Assembly (NCBI RefSeq): GCF_018449635.1
Contig: NZ_JAAVUV010000001.1
Location: 578,501-642,500 of the forward strand
DNA length: 64,000 bases
Direction: 5' to 3'
DNA from: Caballeronia sp. dw_276
GTDB lineage: Bacteria > Pseudomonadota > Gammaproteobacteria > Burkholderiales > Burkholderiaceae
In this document: in pieces, positions 17,405 to 25,742 of the stretch
Position numbering within the stretch: position 1 is the first letter of the stretch
How the letters are laid out: each line of letters begins with the position of its first letter
Made by a program: the position numbers and the translations under genes
Notes under the pieces: generated by a model
Database searches by the model: none
Told to the model about the DNA's origin: nothing
The model's input: only the letters and a program-made list of their open reading frames with translations

Positions 17405-18484
17405 TTATCGGGCACGAGAGAGCAGGGTCGATGAAACCGTATCGACGGAACGCTGCAGGAACCAGTCGAGCTGGGCCCAACCCTGCTCGGTATTTCGCAA
17501 GATGTAGGTCTTGTTCTGCGGGAAAAGGCGTGCGCGCCAAAGCGTGATCAATGCGCGCGCGATCACACGGCCCATGGTGAGATGCGGAATAAGCGCAAGC
17601 TCTTCTTCAGAGAGATCGGCTACGCCAAGGTATCCGTTCAATACATCGCGGCCACGCGCGAAGATATCTTCATCGCGCTGCGCGCAAATGTGGCGCGGCA
17701 ATTGATTGAGCAGCGCGGTAGACACGTCGATTGCAATCGCGGTCCGCACCGCATCGCCGAAGTCGATGACGCCAGTCACGAATTCAGGCCGGGCGTGTTC
17801 CACCACAATGTTCGACTTGCTGAAGTCGTTATGCAGCACCTGACGTCTTAGCAATTTAATCCGTGATTCAAGCGAGACAAACCGCTTTAAAGCAGCGTTG
17901 AGCTTGATTCTTTGTGCGTTGTCTTCAACATGTGAGAGCAGGGGTCCGAGCGTCGCGAGATGCGTCACGTCCCAAGCCAGGACGCGCGAGTCCGCCGGAT
18001 GAGAGAAGTTTTCTGTCGCATGACGCAAACGTCCGAGGATCGCTCCAATACGCTCGCGTTCCAGCGCAGACGAATCGGTGCTGTCTAACGGAACGCCATC
18101 CAGATACGACATAAGGCGCGTTTGACGCAGCTGGCCCGCTGCATCGCGAATTTGAAATTGCACTTGTCCATCACGATTAGGAATCAGCCGTGGAACCGGC
18201 AAGTCGGGATCAGCCGCTTCTATGTGCTGAAGCAACTTCACTTGAAGTGAAATCTCGGCACCATCCTCCGATGGATTGGCAATCTTCAGGATGTACTTGT
18301 TGCCATCGGTGCATTCCACGCGAAACGTATCGTCTTTTTCGGTCGCGAGTCTTGTCAACCGGCCATCGATAGAGAACTGGCCGCGAAGATGTTCGAGTGC
18401 TTCCGGATGCTGCATACCGATATAGGTTGCCGCGAGTCCTCCTTCGTGCGAGGTGCGCCGGACTTCAGGTGTCAAGGGAGTCAT
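17405..18484 (-). CDS. APH-fold kinase, hydroxylysine-kinase-like
   Basis: A 359-residue phosphotransferase of the aminoglycoside phosphotransferase/choline kinase fold. The catalytic loop is LHNDFSKSNIVV and the metal-binding Asp follows in GVIDFGD. The N-lobe Lys is in KYILKIANP. This subgroup includes the hydroxylysine kinase (AGPHD1) that works with AGXT2L-type phospho-lyases. It is the first gene of the minus-strand kinase / PLP enzyme / HAD unit and is divergent from a MocR regulator at 18621. The proposed role is to phosphorylate an amino alcohol so the PLP enzyme can eliminate phosphate. Confidence 0.82.
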   Translation of the reverse strand: MTPLTPEVRRTSHEGGLAATYIGMQHPEALEHLRGQFSIDGRLTRLATEKDDTFRVECTDGNKYILKIANPSEDGAEISLQVKLLQHIEAADPDLPVPRLIPNRDGQVQFQIRDAAGQLRQTRLMSYLDGVPLDSTDSSALERERIGAILGRLRHATENFSHPADSRVLAWDVTHLATLGPLLSHVEDNAQRIKLNAALKRFVSLESRIKLLRRQVLHNDFSKSNIVVEHARPEFVTGVIDFGDAVRTAIAIDVSTALLNQLPRHICAQRDEDIFARGRDVLNGYLGVADLSEEELALIPHLTMGRVIARALITLWRARLFPQNKTYILRNTEQGWAQLDWFLQRSVDTVSSTLLSRAR

Positions 18485-18534
18485 AGGTTGGCTGACGAGG
18501 TGTATCGCCTAGGGCGTGCTTGGAAGCTTGTCAA

Positions 18535-18568
18535 TGTACGTGCAACGACCTATACACATACATGTACA
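18535..18568. promoter_or_regulatory. Candidate operator of the divergent MocR regulator
   Basis: Two TGTAC elements (18535-18539 and 18563-18567) spaced 28 bases apart flank an A/T-rich core CTATACACATACATG in the short divergent intergenic region. MocR-type regulators often bind such repeats, but the assignment is inference from position and symmetry only. Confidence 0.35.
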
Positions 18569-18620
18569 CTTTGATTGGCGAATCACTAACTGTGCAGGCC
18601 TGCAGGGCACTACACTTTCA

Positions 18621-20051
18621 ATGACAGACTTGATCATGAAACCCGTGCTGACCCTCGATCCAAACGCGGACGAATCGCTTGTGCAGCAGATCGTTGCCGC
18701 ATTAGGCGAGCAAGTGGAAACCAGGCAATGGCGTGCAGGCGGCCGTGTGCCCAGCATTCGGGTGTTTGCCGAGACGCATGGTGTATCGACATTTACCGTG
18801 GTCGAGGCGTATGACAGGCTGGTCGCGCAAGGCGTATTTTTGGCCAGGCGTGGATCGGGTTTTTATGTGGCCGAACAAGCCGCCAAGGCTGAAGGTAAAG
18901 CGCCGGTTTATCAGCTCGATGAAGCGTTTACCAACGGCTGGTCACTAAGGAATGTGTTTGAGCAAACCGAAGGAACCATTCATGCAGGGTCTGGATGGCT
19001 CCCGGAAACATGGTTCGATACGGAAGGTCTGGCGCGTGCTTTGCGGCAGGCAGCGGTCAATCCGGGCAAGTTGCTTGCCTACGGTCATGCTAAGGGATAC
19101 ACGCCGTTAAGGGAACAGATTGCAAGGCAACTCGCGGAGCGCGAGATCGATGTAACCGCCGACGGCGTTCTGACTACGCTTGGTGCGAATCAGGCGCTGG
19201 ATCTCGTGATCAGAAGGCTGACGCAACCCGGCGATACCGTGCTTGTCGATGAACCTTGCTATAGCGATCTGCTTGTTGCCCTGCGTCTTCGCGGCGTCAA
19301 GGTCGCCGGTATTCCCGTGACGCCCACCGGACCTGATGTCGCTTTGCTTGCGCAGGCGTTCGAAAATCACCGGCCGAAGGTGTTTTTCACCAATACGCGC
19401 TTGCACAATCCCACGGGTGCAAGCTATAGCGCGGCGACGGCGTTCAAGGTGCTCAAGCTTGCCGAGACGCATGCCTGCATCGTGGTAGAAGACGATGTAT
19501 GCGCTGATCTGGTTGTGGGAAATCCGCTGACGCTCGCTTCCATGGATCAGCTGAAACGGGTTATTTATATCGGCAGTTTTTCGAAGACTATTGGCGCCGG
19601 GCTGCGAGTGGGATTCGTTGCCGCTGAGCCGTCAATTCTCGAGGGCCTGCTGTATCACAAGCTCGTTTCCGGCATGTCGACACCTACCGTTACCGAGCAT
19701 TTGACGCACACCGTTCTGTTGGAAGGACACTTCAGAAAACAGGTCGAACAATTGCGTGATCGGCTTGCGAATGCGCAGGACAAGACCTGCCGTCGCCTGG
19801 AAACAGCAGGTTTTGAGATTTTTTGCGAGCCGCGTTCAGGCATGTTCGCCTGGGCGCGCGTCAAGCAAGGACAAGTCGATACCGCGAAGCTTTCCGAGCT
19901 AGCAGCCAGAGACAATATTCTTCTCGCGCCCGGGCAGATTTTCTATTCTTCTGGCACGCCGAATTCGTGGTTGCGTTTCAACGTTGCGCACTGCAATTAC
20001 GACCGGCTGTTCGCTTTCCTTGAGACATCGGTTCCGGCATGTCTGGTTTAG
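18621..20051 (+). CDS. MocR/PdxR-type regulator (GntR DNA-binding domain fused to an aminotransferase-like domain)
   Basis: A 476-residue MocR-family regulator. The N-terminal GntR-type winged helix covers about residues 10-80 (VPSIRVFAETHGVSTFTVVEAYDRL), followed by a fold-type I aminotransferase-like domain. The PLP Lys is in SFSKTIGAGLRVGF, and 'LGANQALDLVIRRL' and 'DDVCADL' are also family features. I chose the ATG at 18621; a longer in-frame start at 18516 would read through the putative operator. It is divergent from the kinase / PLP enzyme / HAD operon, the classic arrangement of a MocR regulator with its target. Confidence 0.9.
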   Translation: MTDLIMKPVLTLDPNADESLVQQIVAALGEQVETRQWRAGGRVPSIRVFAETHGVSTFTVVEAYDRLVAQGVFLARRGSGFYVAEQAAKAEGKAPVYQLDEAFTNGWSLRNVFEQTEGTIHAGSGWLPETWFDTEGLARALRQAAVNPGKLLAYGHAKGYTPLREQIARQLAEREIDVTADGVLTTLGANQALDLVIRRLTQPGDTVLVDEPCYSDLLVALRLRGVKVAGIPVTPTGPDVALLAQAFENHRPKVFFTNTRLHNPTGASYSAATAFKVLKLAETHACIVVEDDVCADLVVGNPLTLASMDQLKRVIYIGSFSKTIGAGLRVGFVAAEPSILEGLLYHKLVSGMSTPTVTEHLTHTVLLEGHFRKQVEQLRDRLANAQDKTCRRLETAGFEIFCEPRSGMFAWARVKQGQVDTAKLSELAARDNILLAPGQIFYSSGTPNSWLRFNVAHCNYDRLFAFLETSVPACLV

Positions 20052-20065
20052 CGACTCTGGAAATT

Positions 20066-20109
20066 TGCCAAGCCCGTACTCTGTCCGTGTCAGGGCTTGG
20101 CATTTTTTT
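20066..20109. terminator. Terminator after the MocR gene
   Basis: TGCCAAGCCC (20066-20075) pairs perfectly with GGGCTTGGCA (20093-20102) and is followed by seven T (20103-20109). It lies at the end of the MocR gene, convergent with the alpha/beta hydrolase gene. Confidence 0.88.
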
Positions 20110-21147
20110 CTAAGCGACCAGATAACCGTCAAGCGCATCAAGAAGAGGGCCCGGCACTTCTTCGGGAATCAGGTGACCACTGGGAAGCGCGAAGCCTGTA
20201 ACGTTTTCGGCTTCGTTGCGCCATAACGCAAGCACGTCGAACGTCTGCCCCACGGTGCCCTTGCCGCCCCAGAGCGCCAGCAGCGGCGGAGTAGCCTTGC
20301 CCTTGAAAGCGGCCGCGTTTTCCCGGTCGATAGTAACGGTTGCCCGATAGTCTTCACACACTGCATGAATGCAATCCGGATGCGCATAACACCGGAAGTA
20401 CTCGGCGAACGCTTCCGGTGTGACAGCGCCGGGCGTCTTGCTCTGAACATCGAGGTGCGCCCGCAAATATAGCTCCGGTTCTGCACCGACCATACGCTCG
20501 GGAAGCGGGGCTGCCTGGATGTGGAAGAACCACCAGAAATATTTGGTCGCGAATGATTCGTTGGTGTGCGAATACATTTCGTCGGCGGGAGCAATGTCGA
20601 GCGTCACCGCGCGTTGGATAGTCTCGGGGTAATACATCATCATTGCGTGGAGGACGCGACCGCCGCGATCGTGGCCGACTGCCTGGAACTTGTCATGTCC
20701 CAACGTCTTCATGACCTCGATGAGATCCAGGCCCATCATTTTCTTTGAATAATTGACGTGGTTCACGCCGCCTTCGGGTTTGCTCGAGTCGCCGTAGCCG
20801 CGCAGATCGACCAGTACCACCGTGTACTTCTGCGCAAGTTGCGTTGCGACCTTGTGCCATTCCATGTGCGTTGCCGGATGGCCGTGGATCAGCAGCAAAG
20901 GCGGCCCTTCACCGCCTACAAGTGTATTGATGGTTGCACCTGACGTTTTGATAAAGCGTTGTTTGAATCCCGGGAAAAACCGGTTGTTTGCTGCTCGTGC
21001 CGCGACCGACAAAGCCACGCCGGAGGGCGGCGCGGTCGCGGAGCCGGACGCTGCGAATGTATTGCCGGCCAGTCCAATGCCAAACGCGCCTACAGTCGCA
21101 AGGCCGGCTGTCAAGATGTTGCGCCTTTGCTTATTTTCGATTTTCAT
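20110..21147 (-). CDS. Exported alpha/beta hydrolase, haloacetate-dehalogenase-like
   Basis: A 345-residue alpha/beta hydrolase. The nucleophile Asp lies in VGHDRGGRVLHAM, the oxyanion region is LIHGHPATHMEWH, 'DLRGYGDSSKP' precedes it and the catalytic His is in SGHLIPEE. With 'HAVCEDYRAT' these are the hallmarks of the fluoroacetate/haloacetate dehalogenase group. Unusually, the N-terminus carries KQRRNILTAGLATVGAFGI, a twin-arginine-like export signal, so the enzyme is probably periplasmic, whereas known haloacetate dehalogenases are cytoplasmic. The start may be the ATG at 21147 or the TTG at 21162. Confidence 0.85.
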   Translation of the reverse strand: MKIENKQRRNILTAGLATVGAFGIGLAGNTFAASGSATAPPSGVALSVAARAANNRFFPGFKQRFIKTSGATINTLVGGEGPPLLLIHGHPATHMEWHKVATQLAQKYTVVLVDLRGYGDSSKPEGGVNHVNYSKKMMGLDLIEVMKTLGHDKFQAVGHDRGGRVLHAMMMYYPETIQRAVTLDIAPADEMYSHTNESFATKYFWWFFHIQAAPLPERMVGAEPELYLRAHLDVQSKTPGAVTPEAFAEYFRCYAHPDCIHAVCEDYRATVTIDRENAAAFKGKATPPLLALWGGKGTVGQTFDVLALWRNEAENVTGFALPSGHLIPEEVPGPLLDALDGYLVA

Positions 21148-21226
21148 TTTAATGCTGCTCAAAGCGAAAGTTATTTAAGTTCCAAGATGCGAGTTCATTT
21201 GCGCTTGCGGATCCAGGAATCGTGAT

Positions 21227-21514
21227 TCAGTTCGCAGCAGAAACGTCCGCTGAAACCACGTGCTGCGAGGCGCTCTTTTCAGCGAGGCGTTTTTCAGCTG
21301 CTTGAAGATCGCTTGGATAATGGTCGTCGTCAGCTGTAGCGTCGTATCCAACCGATTCGAGGTCGGCCAGTTCTTTCTGGACTTGGGCCCGTGTAACGCC
21401 GGCACCTGATGCTGGCCGGGATTGCTGGGCTTGAACCGACGTGGCAGCTACCCCGCTAAAAGCCATTGCAAGCGCAAAGGTTCGACACGCCTTGGCAAGC
21501 GTTTTAATAGACAT
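21227..21514 (-). CDS. DUF4148 domain protein (small exported protein)
   Basis: A 95-residue exported protein. The signal peptide covers about residues 1-29 and ends around SVQAQQS. The mature part contains VTRAQVQKELADLESVGYD followed by 'HYPSDLQAAEKRL', the typical DUF4148 pattern seen in many copies in Burkholderia genomes; its function is unknown. The ATG at 21514 follows AAGGAT. It is divergent from the two-component system at 21776 across a 261-base promoter region. Confidence 0.85.
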   Translation of the reverse strand: MSIKTLAKACRTFALAMAFSGVAATSVQAQQSRPASGAGVTRAQVQKELADLESVGYDATADDDHYPSDLQAAEKRLAEKSASQHVVSADVSAAN

Positions 21515-21775
21515 GATTCCCATCCTTTATAAACCGATCGTACCGTCGTGGAAATAGTGAATCCGCGCCAGGTAGTCGAGTGGATTAAACAATTTCTTGC
21601 TCCGGGAATAATGCTACTGCTGAAGTCGTTTACAAGGATCCGTCAAATATTAAAACTTGTTAATCTACGGATTTTGTTTGTAAGGTCAACGCTGCAGTTT
21701 GTTTATTTAATCGTCAGTATAGTCATTGTTCGTTAAGATGCGGAATGCTTACTGAGTCGATATCGAGTAAATAAA

Positions 21776-22477
21776 TTGGCTGATAAAACAGATGCGCAGC
21801 GTCGAATTCTGGTTGTCGAGGACGATCACGGCACGGCAGCGGATATTGCCCGGACACTGCGTGGACATGCGTTTGAAGTGGATCTCGCGACGACCGGCGG
21901 CGAGGCGTTACGCAAGGCCTTGGGCGGAGCTTACGACGCCATGACGCTCGACCGCATGCTGCCTGACGCCGATGGAATCATGGTCGTGCGCATCCTGCGA
22001 GAAAACGCCATGGACCTCCCTGTGCTGATGATCAGCGCACTCTCTGATATTGATGAGAAGGTGCGGGGTCTGCGCGCGGGAGGCGACGACTATCTCACCA
22101 AGCCCTATCATCCGGACGAGTTGGTGGTGCGTCTGGAAGTGATGATTCGCCGCAAGGATTCGACACAGGCCGCCAATAACGCGACGTTGAAAGTCGGCAC
22201 GCTTGAAGTCGATCGAATGCGTCAGTCGGTCAGGCGATCGGGCACACTGATTGAACTCAGTCAGGCGGAATACCGGCTGCTGGTCTACATGATGGAACAG
22301 AGCCATTCGGTACTAAGCCGGCCGATGATTTTCGAGGCGGTGTGGGGATACCGCTTCGATCCCGGCACGAATCTGATCGAGGTGCATATCGCCCGCTTGC
22401 GAAAAAAGATTGATACCGAAGGCGAGGAGCCGTTGTTTCATACCATTCGCAACAGAGGTTATCGCCTTGGAGCATGA
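21776..22477 (+). CDS. OmpR-family response regulator
   Basis: A 233-residue response regulator. The receiver domain spans about residues 10-120, with acidic residues E15-D16-D17, phospho-acceptor Asp59 (in LDRMLPDADG) and the conserved Lys in DDYLTKPYHP. The C-terminal OmpR/PhoB-type winged helix (residues 135-230) includes 'LSQAEYRLLVYMM' and 'VEVHIARLRKKI'-like recognition segments. The start is a TTG at 21776. It precedes its histidine kinase by one base, so the two are a translationally coupled pair. The stimulus is unknown. Confidence 0.92.
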   Translation: MADKTDAQRRILVVEDDHGTAADIARTLRGHAFEVDLATTGGEALRKALGGAYDAMTLDRMLPDADGIMVVRILRENAMDLPVLMISALSDIDEKVRGLRAGGDDYLTKPYHPDELVVRLEVMIRRKDSTQAANNATLKVGTLEVDRMRQSVRRSGTLIELSQAEYRLLVYMMEQSHSVLSRPMIFEAVWGYRFDPGTNLIEVHIARLRKKIDTEGEEPLFHTIRNRGYRLGA

Positions 22478-22478
22478 C

Positions 22479-23840
22479 ATGTGGCCGCTCGGTTCGTCCT
22501 GGTTTCGGTCTTCGGTGGTCAGGCTGCTCGTCTCGTACCTGTTGCTGTTTGTCATTTCCACATCCTTGCTCTTCGGGCTGGTCTACTTGCGTTCGTCTCA
22601 GGCGATGTTCGTTCAGGCCGATTCCATTCTGCTTTGGGAGGCGCGCTATTTTGATTCGTTCAAGGACGCTGAGCTTGCAAGGCAGATCGATTATCGAATT
22701 ACGCATCAGCGGTTGGGGAATTTTTATGGGCTGTTTAACGCAAGTGGCTTTCGACTTGCGGGCAACATTGCAGTGCTTCCTCGGAAAGCCGAGGACGAAC
22801 ACCAGACGCGCAGTTTCAACGAAGTACTTTCAGTGGACGGCCGCCTTGACCGGCCGCTTTCGCGCATGCTGGTTGAGCGGTATGCCGATGGTGGTCGCCT
22901 TGTCATCGCGCGCGATTTGAGTGACGTCATGCAATTGCGGCGCACGATAATGAATACGCTTCTGTGGGGCGATCTATTTGCGCTCGTGCTTTGTATCGGT
23001 GGAGGGATGGCCCTTTCCATTCGGCAGGTGAGGCGGGTTCGGCGCGTGGTCGAGGTTGCCGGGCAGATTTCGAACGGCGATCTTGGCAAGCGTTTTCCTG
23101 ATCGGAATCGCGATGAAATCGACGTGTTATCGCGCGTGATAAACCAGATGCTGGGCCGCATCGAAAGCCTGATGGGCGAGGTCAAGAGTGCATGCGACAA
23201 CATCGCTCACGATCTACGTTCGCCGCTTAGCCGTGCGCGTCTTGCAATGGCACGAGCCGCCGATGCAGCGCCGGGCGAAACACAGGAATTTGTCGATCAG
23301 GCTATCGCCGAAACCGATATCACGCTCGCACGTTTCAGCGCGCTCTTGCGGATATCCGAGATCGAAGCGCGCGGGCGGCGGGATGGCTTCAAAATGATCG
23401 ACCTGAAAGTGGTGATCGATCAAGTGCTCGAAGTGCTTGAGCCATTGCTGGAAGAGCAGCAGATCGCGATTGAGCGCGAACTTGCCGATACCGCCATCGT
23501 GAACGGCGACGGTGAACTGCTGTTCGAAGCGGTTTATAACCTGCTCGACAATGCCATCAAGTTTTCGCGGCCCGGAGACGTCATCGAGTTAAGCTTAAGT
23601 ACCACGCCGCAAGCTTACACACTGTCGGTGCGCGATCACGGTGTCGGAATTCCGGAAAGCGAACTGGGCATGATTGGCCAGCGGTTTTATCGTGGCGCTT
23701 CGGTCGCTGCCATTCCAGGTTCCGGACTTGGCATGAGTCTGGTGATCGCCGTCTCGCGTCTTCACGGCTTCACAATACATGTCTCGCGTGAAGCGCCGGG
23801 AACATGTGTGCGTATGGAATGCTGGCCGCACGGCGCGTGA
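22479..23840 (+). CDS. Sensor histidine kinase
   Basis: A 453-residue membrane histidine kinase. Transmembrane segment 1 is near residues 13-36, a periplasmic region of about 120 residues follows, and segment 2 is near residues 157-180. A HAMP domain comes next, then the HisKA box with phospho-His244 in NIAHDLRSPLSRARL. The ATPase domain shows the N box 'YNLLDNAIKFS', G1 'VRDHGVGIP' and G2 'GSGLGMSL'. The ATG at 22479 has GGAG seven bases upstream. It is encoded directly after its OmpR-type partner. The periplasmic sensor domain is not recognisable. Confidence 0.93.
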   Translation: MWPLGSSWFRSSVVRLLVSYLLLFVISTSLLFGLVYLRSSQAMFVQADSILLWEARYFDSFKDAELARQIDYRITHQRLGNFYGLFNASGFRLAGNIAVLPRKAEDEHQTRSFNEVLSVDGRLDRPLSRMLVERYADGGRLVIARDLSDVMQLRRTIMNTLLWGDLFALVLCIGGGMALSIRQVRRVRRVVEVAGQISNGDLGKRFPDRNRDEIDVLSRVINQMLGRIESLMGEVKSACDNIAHDLRSPLSRARLAMARAADAAPGETQEFVDQAIAETDITLARFSALLRISEIEARGRRDGFKMIDLKVVIDQVLEVLEPLLEEQQIAIERELADTAIVNGDGELLFEAVYNLLDNAIKFSRPGDVIELSLSTTPQAYTLSVRDHGVGIPESELGMIGQRFYRGASVAAIPGSGLGMSLVIAVSRLHGFTIHVSREAPGTCVRMECWPHGA

Positions 23841-23841
23841 A

Positions 23842-24642
23842 TCAGTACTGTGCGGTTCGTCGCGGAAGTGTTAACGCGGCGTCAGTGGGCGTCATACCTT
23901 CCCGCGAAATCAGATAGTCGACGCGGGAAACTTCCTCGTTACCAATGCGCGTCCGACGCAACTCCTCAACGGCCTCATGCGGCAACATTGAAAGCAGGTT
24001 TTTGCTCACAATAAGCGTCGCGTCATCGGTTTGACCAAGCAGTTTCAGCGGATCTTCAAGTTCTCGTATGGCATGCTTTTCGTGGAGAAACTGCGGTCGC
24101 CACAACGGCGTCACAATCCATCGCCGGTTCCGGACCGCTGCTTCGAATGCGCCCACGCAGTCATCGAGTGTTCCGTTGCGGAACTCGTATCCGTGTTCGC
24201 CAAGTCTGTATTGCTGGATGATCTCCTTTGAGAACCGGCTGATACCCGCGCCCGGCCCTATGCCTTGAATCAGTTTGGTCATCTGCGATGCAACCTCAGG
24301 CTTGCGCAGGTCGTGGATGCTGCGCACTGCATCTGCAGGAATGTAATCGGGCGCGCCCCACAATGCATATGGCCTATATAACACGCTGAGCTTTTCAAAC
24401 CGATCCGCAATAGCTTCAAAGTAGACGCCATGACTGCTGGGCAACCACGCGCTGCATAACATGTCGGCTGCGCCACTCTCGAGCAACTCGAATGCCTGCT
24501 CATGCGGCGCAAACGTCTCGTGGACCGTGATGTCGTGGCGCATCAGGACAGCTTGAGCGATAGCCGACGCTGCCCGATGAAACGACAGGTCGATTGTGAC
24601 GAGCTTGATTTTGGTAGACGATTTCACGGGCGATGTTCTCAA
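23842..24642 (-). CDS. OpuAC-type (glycine betaine) substrate-binding protein without signal peptide
   Basis: A 266-residue protein of the OpuAC/ProX binding-protein family. Segments such as 'FELLESGAADMLCSAWLPSSHG' and 'VTPLWRPQFLHEKHAIREL' match quaternary-amine binding domains, including the Trp residues that form the cation cage. There is no N-terminal signal peptide and no ABC permease or ATPase beside it, so it may be a cytoplasmic sensor-like domain, or the export signal has been lost. The start is uncertain (TTG at 24642 or a GTG about 15 bases further in). It is divergent from the LysR gene at 24795. Confidence 0.8.
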   Translation of the reverse strand: MRTSPVKSSTKIKLVTIDLSFHRAASAIAQAVLMRHDITVHETFAPHEQAFELLESGAADMLCSAWLPSSHGVYFEAIADRFEKLSVLYRPYALWGAPDYIPADAVRSIHDLRKPEVASQMTKLIQGIGPGAGISRFSKEIIQQYRLGEHGYEFRNGTLDDCVGAFEAAVRNRRWIVTPLWRPQFLHEKHAIRELEDPLKLLGQTDDATLIVSKNLLSMLPHEAVEELRRTRIGNEEVSRVDYLISREGMTPTDAALTLPRRTAQY

Positions 24643-24717
24643 GGTGATTCACTTGATGTCTGGAATTCGCATTCTCGGCAGCTATGGCTTGGGAAAACAG
24701 CCGCGCGAGCCGATAAC

Positions 24718-24740
24718 ATTTTCGTCATAATCACGAAAAT
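24718..24740. promoter_or_regulatory. Candidate LysR operator, perfect 8-bp dyad
   Basis: ATTTTCGT (24718-24725) and ACGAAAAT (24733-24740) form a perfect inverted repeat with a 7-base spacer. The site lies 55 bases before the LysR start, between divergent genes, the expected place for autoregulation and target control. Confidence 0.6.
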
Positions 24741-24794
24741 TGCCTTGAAGGTCTTGAGCGGCATAACCGCGTCCCTCTTAATCTCTTAGAGCCC

Positions 24795-25742
24795 ATGATC
24801 AAACTCGAAGACCTGCTTATCTTCGTGACCGCCGCGGATAGCGGCAGCTTGTCGGCCGCGGCGCGCCAACTGAACCTGACGCCATCGGTCGCAAGCGTCG
24901 GCCTCAAGCGGCTGGAAACGGAGCTGGGCGTGCGGCTGCTCGCCCGCTCTACACGAAGCCTGCGGTTGACCCCGGACGGCGAGCGATATCTTCAATACGC
25001 GCGCAATGTCATGGGCGAGGTGGAAGCAGGGCGGCACGCTGTGGCTCGCGGGCGCAAGGCTATTGGCGGGACGGTATCGATGTCGATTCCGTCGGATCTG
25101 GGCCGCCACGTACTCGCACCGTGGCTCGATGAATTTCAGGTCAAGCATCCTGACGTCACGCTGCAGGTTCGCATCGGCGATCGCGTGACCAATATGTTCA
25201 GCAACCCGGTTGACCTTGCAGTCCGTTATGGAACGCCCGAAGATTCGACGCTGATTGCTTTGCCGTTAGCGCCCGAAAACCGGCGTGTATTGTGTGCGTC
25301 GCCGGAATATTTGCTGAGGCACGATTACCCGCTCGTCCCTGACGATCTGCTCAAACATAATTGTCTGCGCTTTTCTTTAAGCGATACCGTTCACGACCAT
25401 TGGACTTTTTATACCAATGGCGAACCCGTCGCGGTAAATGTTCGAGGTAATCGCAGCAGTGACGACGGAGAAATGGTTCGCCGATGGGCAGTCGCAGGAC
25501 ACGGTCTTGCGTATAAATCCAGAATCGATGTGCTTGCGGATCTGCGCAGCGGCGCGCTTCAGGCCTTGTTGACGGAGCTGGAAGGAGAGAGCGCGCCGCT
25601 CAGTCTTGTCTGCGCGCATCGGCTGATGCTTTCTCCCACGATCAACGCGTTGCGTGACTTCTTGCAGCAGCGGATCACGCTTTACCTGGCAGGACCCGCC
25701 GGAAGCAACGTCGTTAAATCACTGCCGCAAGTCCCAGTGTAA
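24795..25742 (+). CDS. LysR-family transcriptional regulator
   Basis: A 315-residue LysR-type regulator. The winged helix occupies residues 1-60 (DLLIFVTAADSGSLSAAARQL) and a binding-protein-like effector domain starts near residue 90. The sequence is of the CrgA/AaeR-like subgroup ('LTPDGERYLQYARNVM'). Its 3' end overlaps the convergent gntP-like gene by 29 bases. It is divergent from the OpuAC-type gene at 24642, which is the likeliest target besides itself. Confidence 0.92.
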   Translation: MIKLEDLLIFVTAADSGSLSAAARQLNLTPSVASVGLKRLETELGVRLLARSTRSLRLTPDGERYLQYARNVMGEVEAGRHAVARGRKAIGGTVSMSIPSDLGRHVLAPWLDEFQVKHPDVTLQVRIGDRVTNMFSNPVDLAVRYGTPEDSTLIALPLAPENRRVLCASPEYLLRHDYPLVPDDLLKHNCLRFSLSDTVHDHWTFYTNGEPVAVNVRGNRSSDDGEMVRRWAVAGHGLAYKSRIDVLADLRSGALQALLTELEGESAPLSLVCAHRLMLSPTINALRDFLQQRITLYLAGPAGSNVVKSLPQVPV

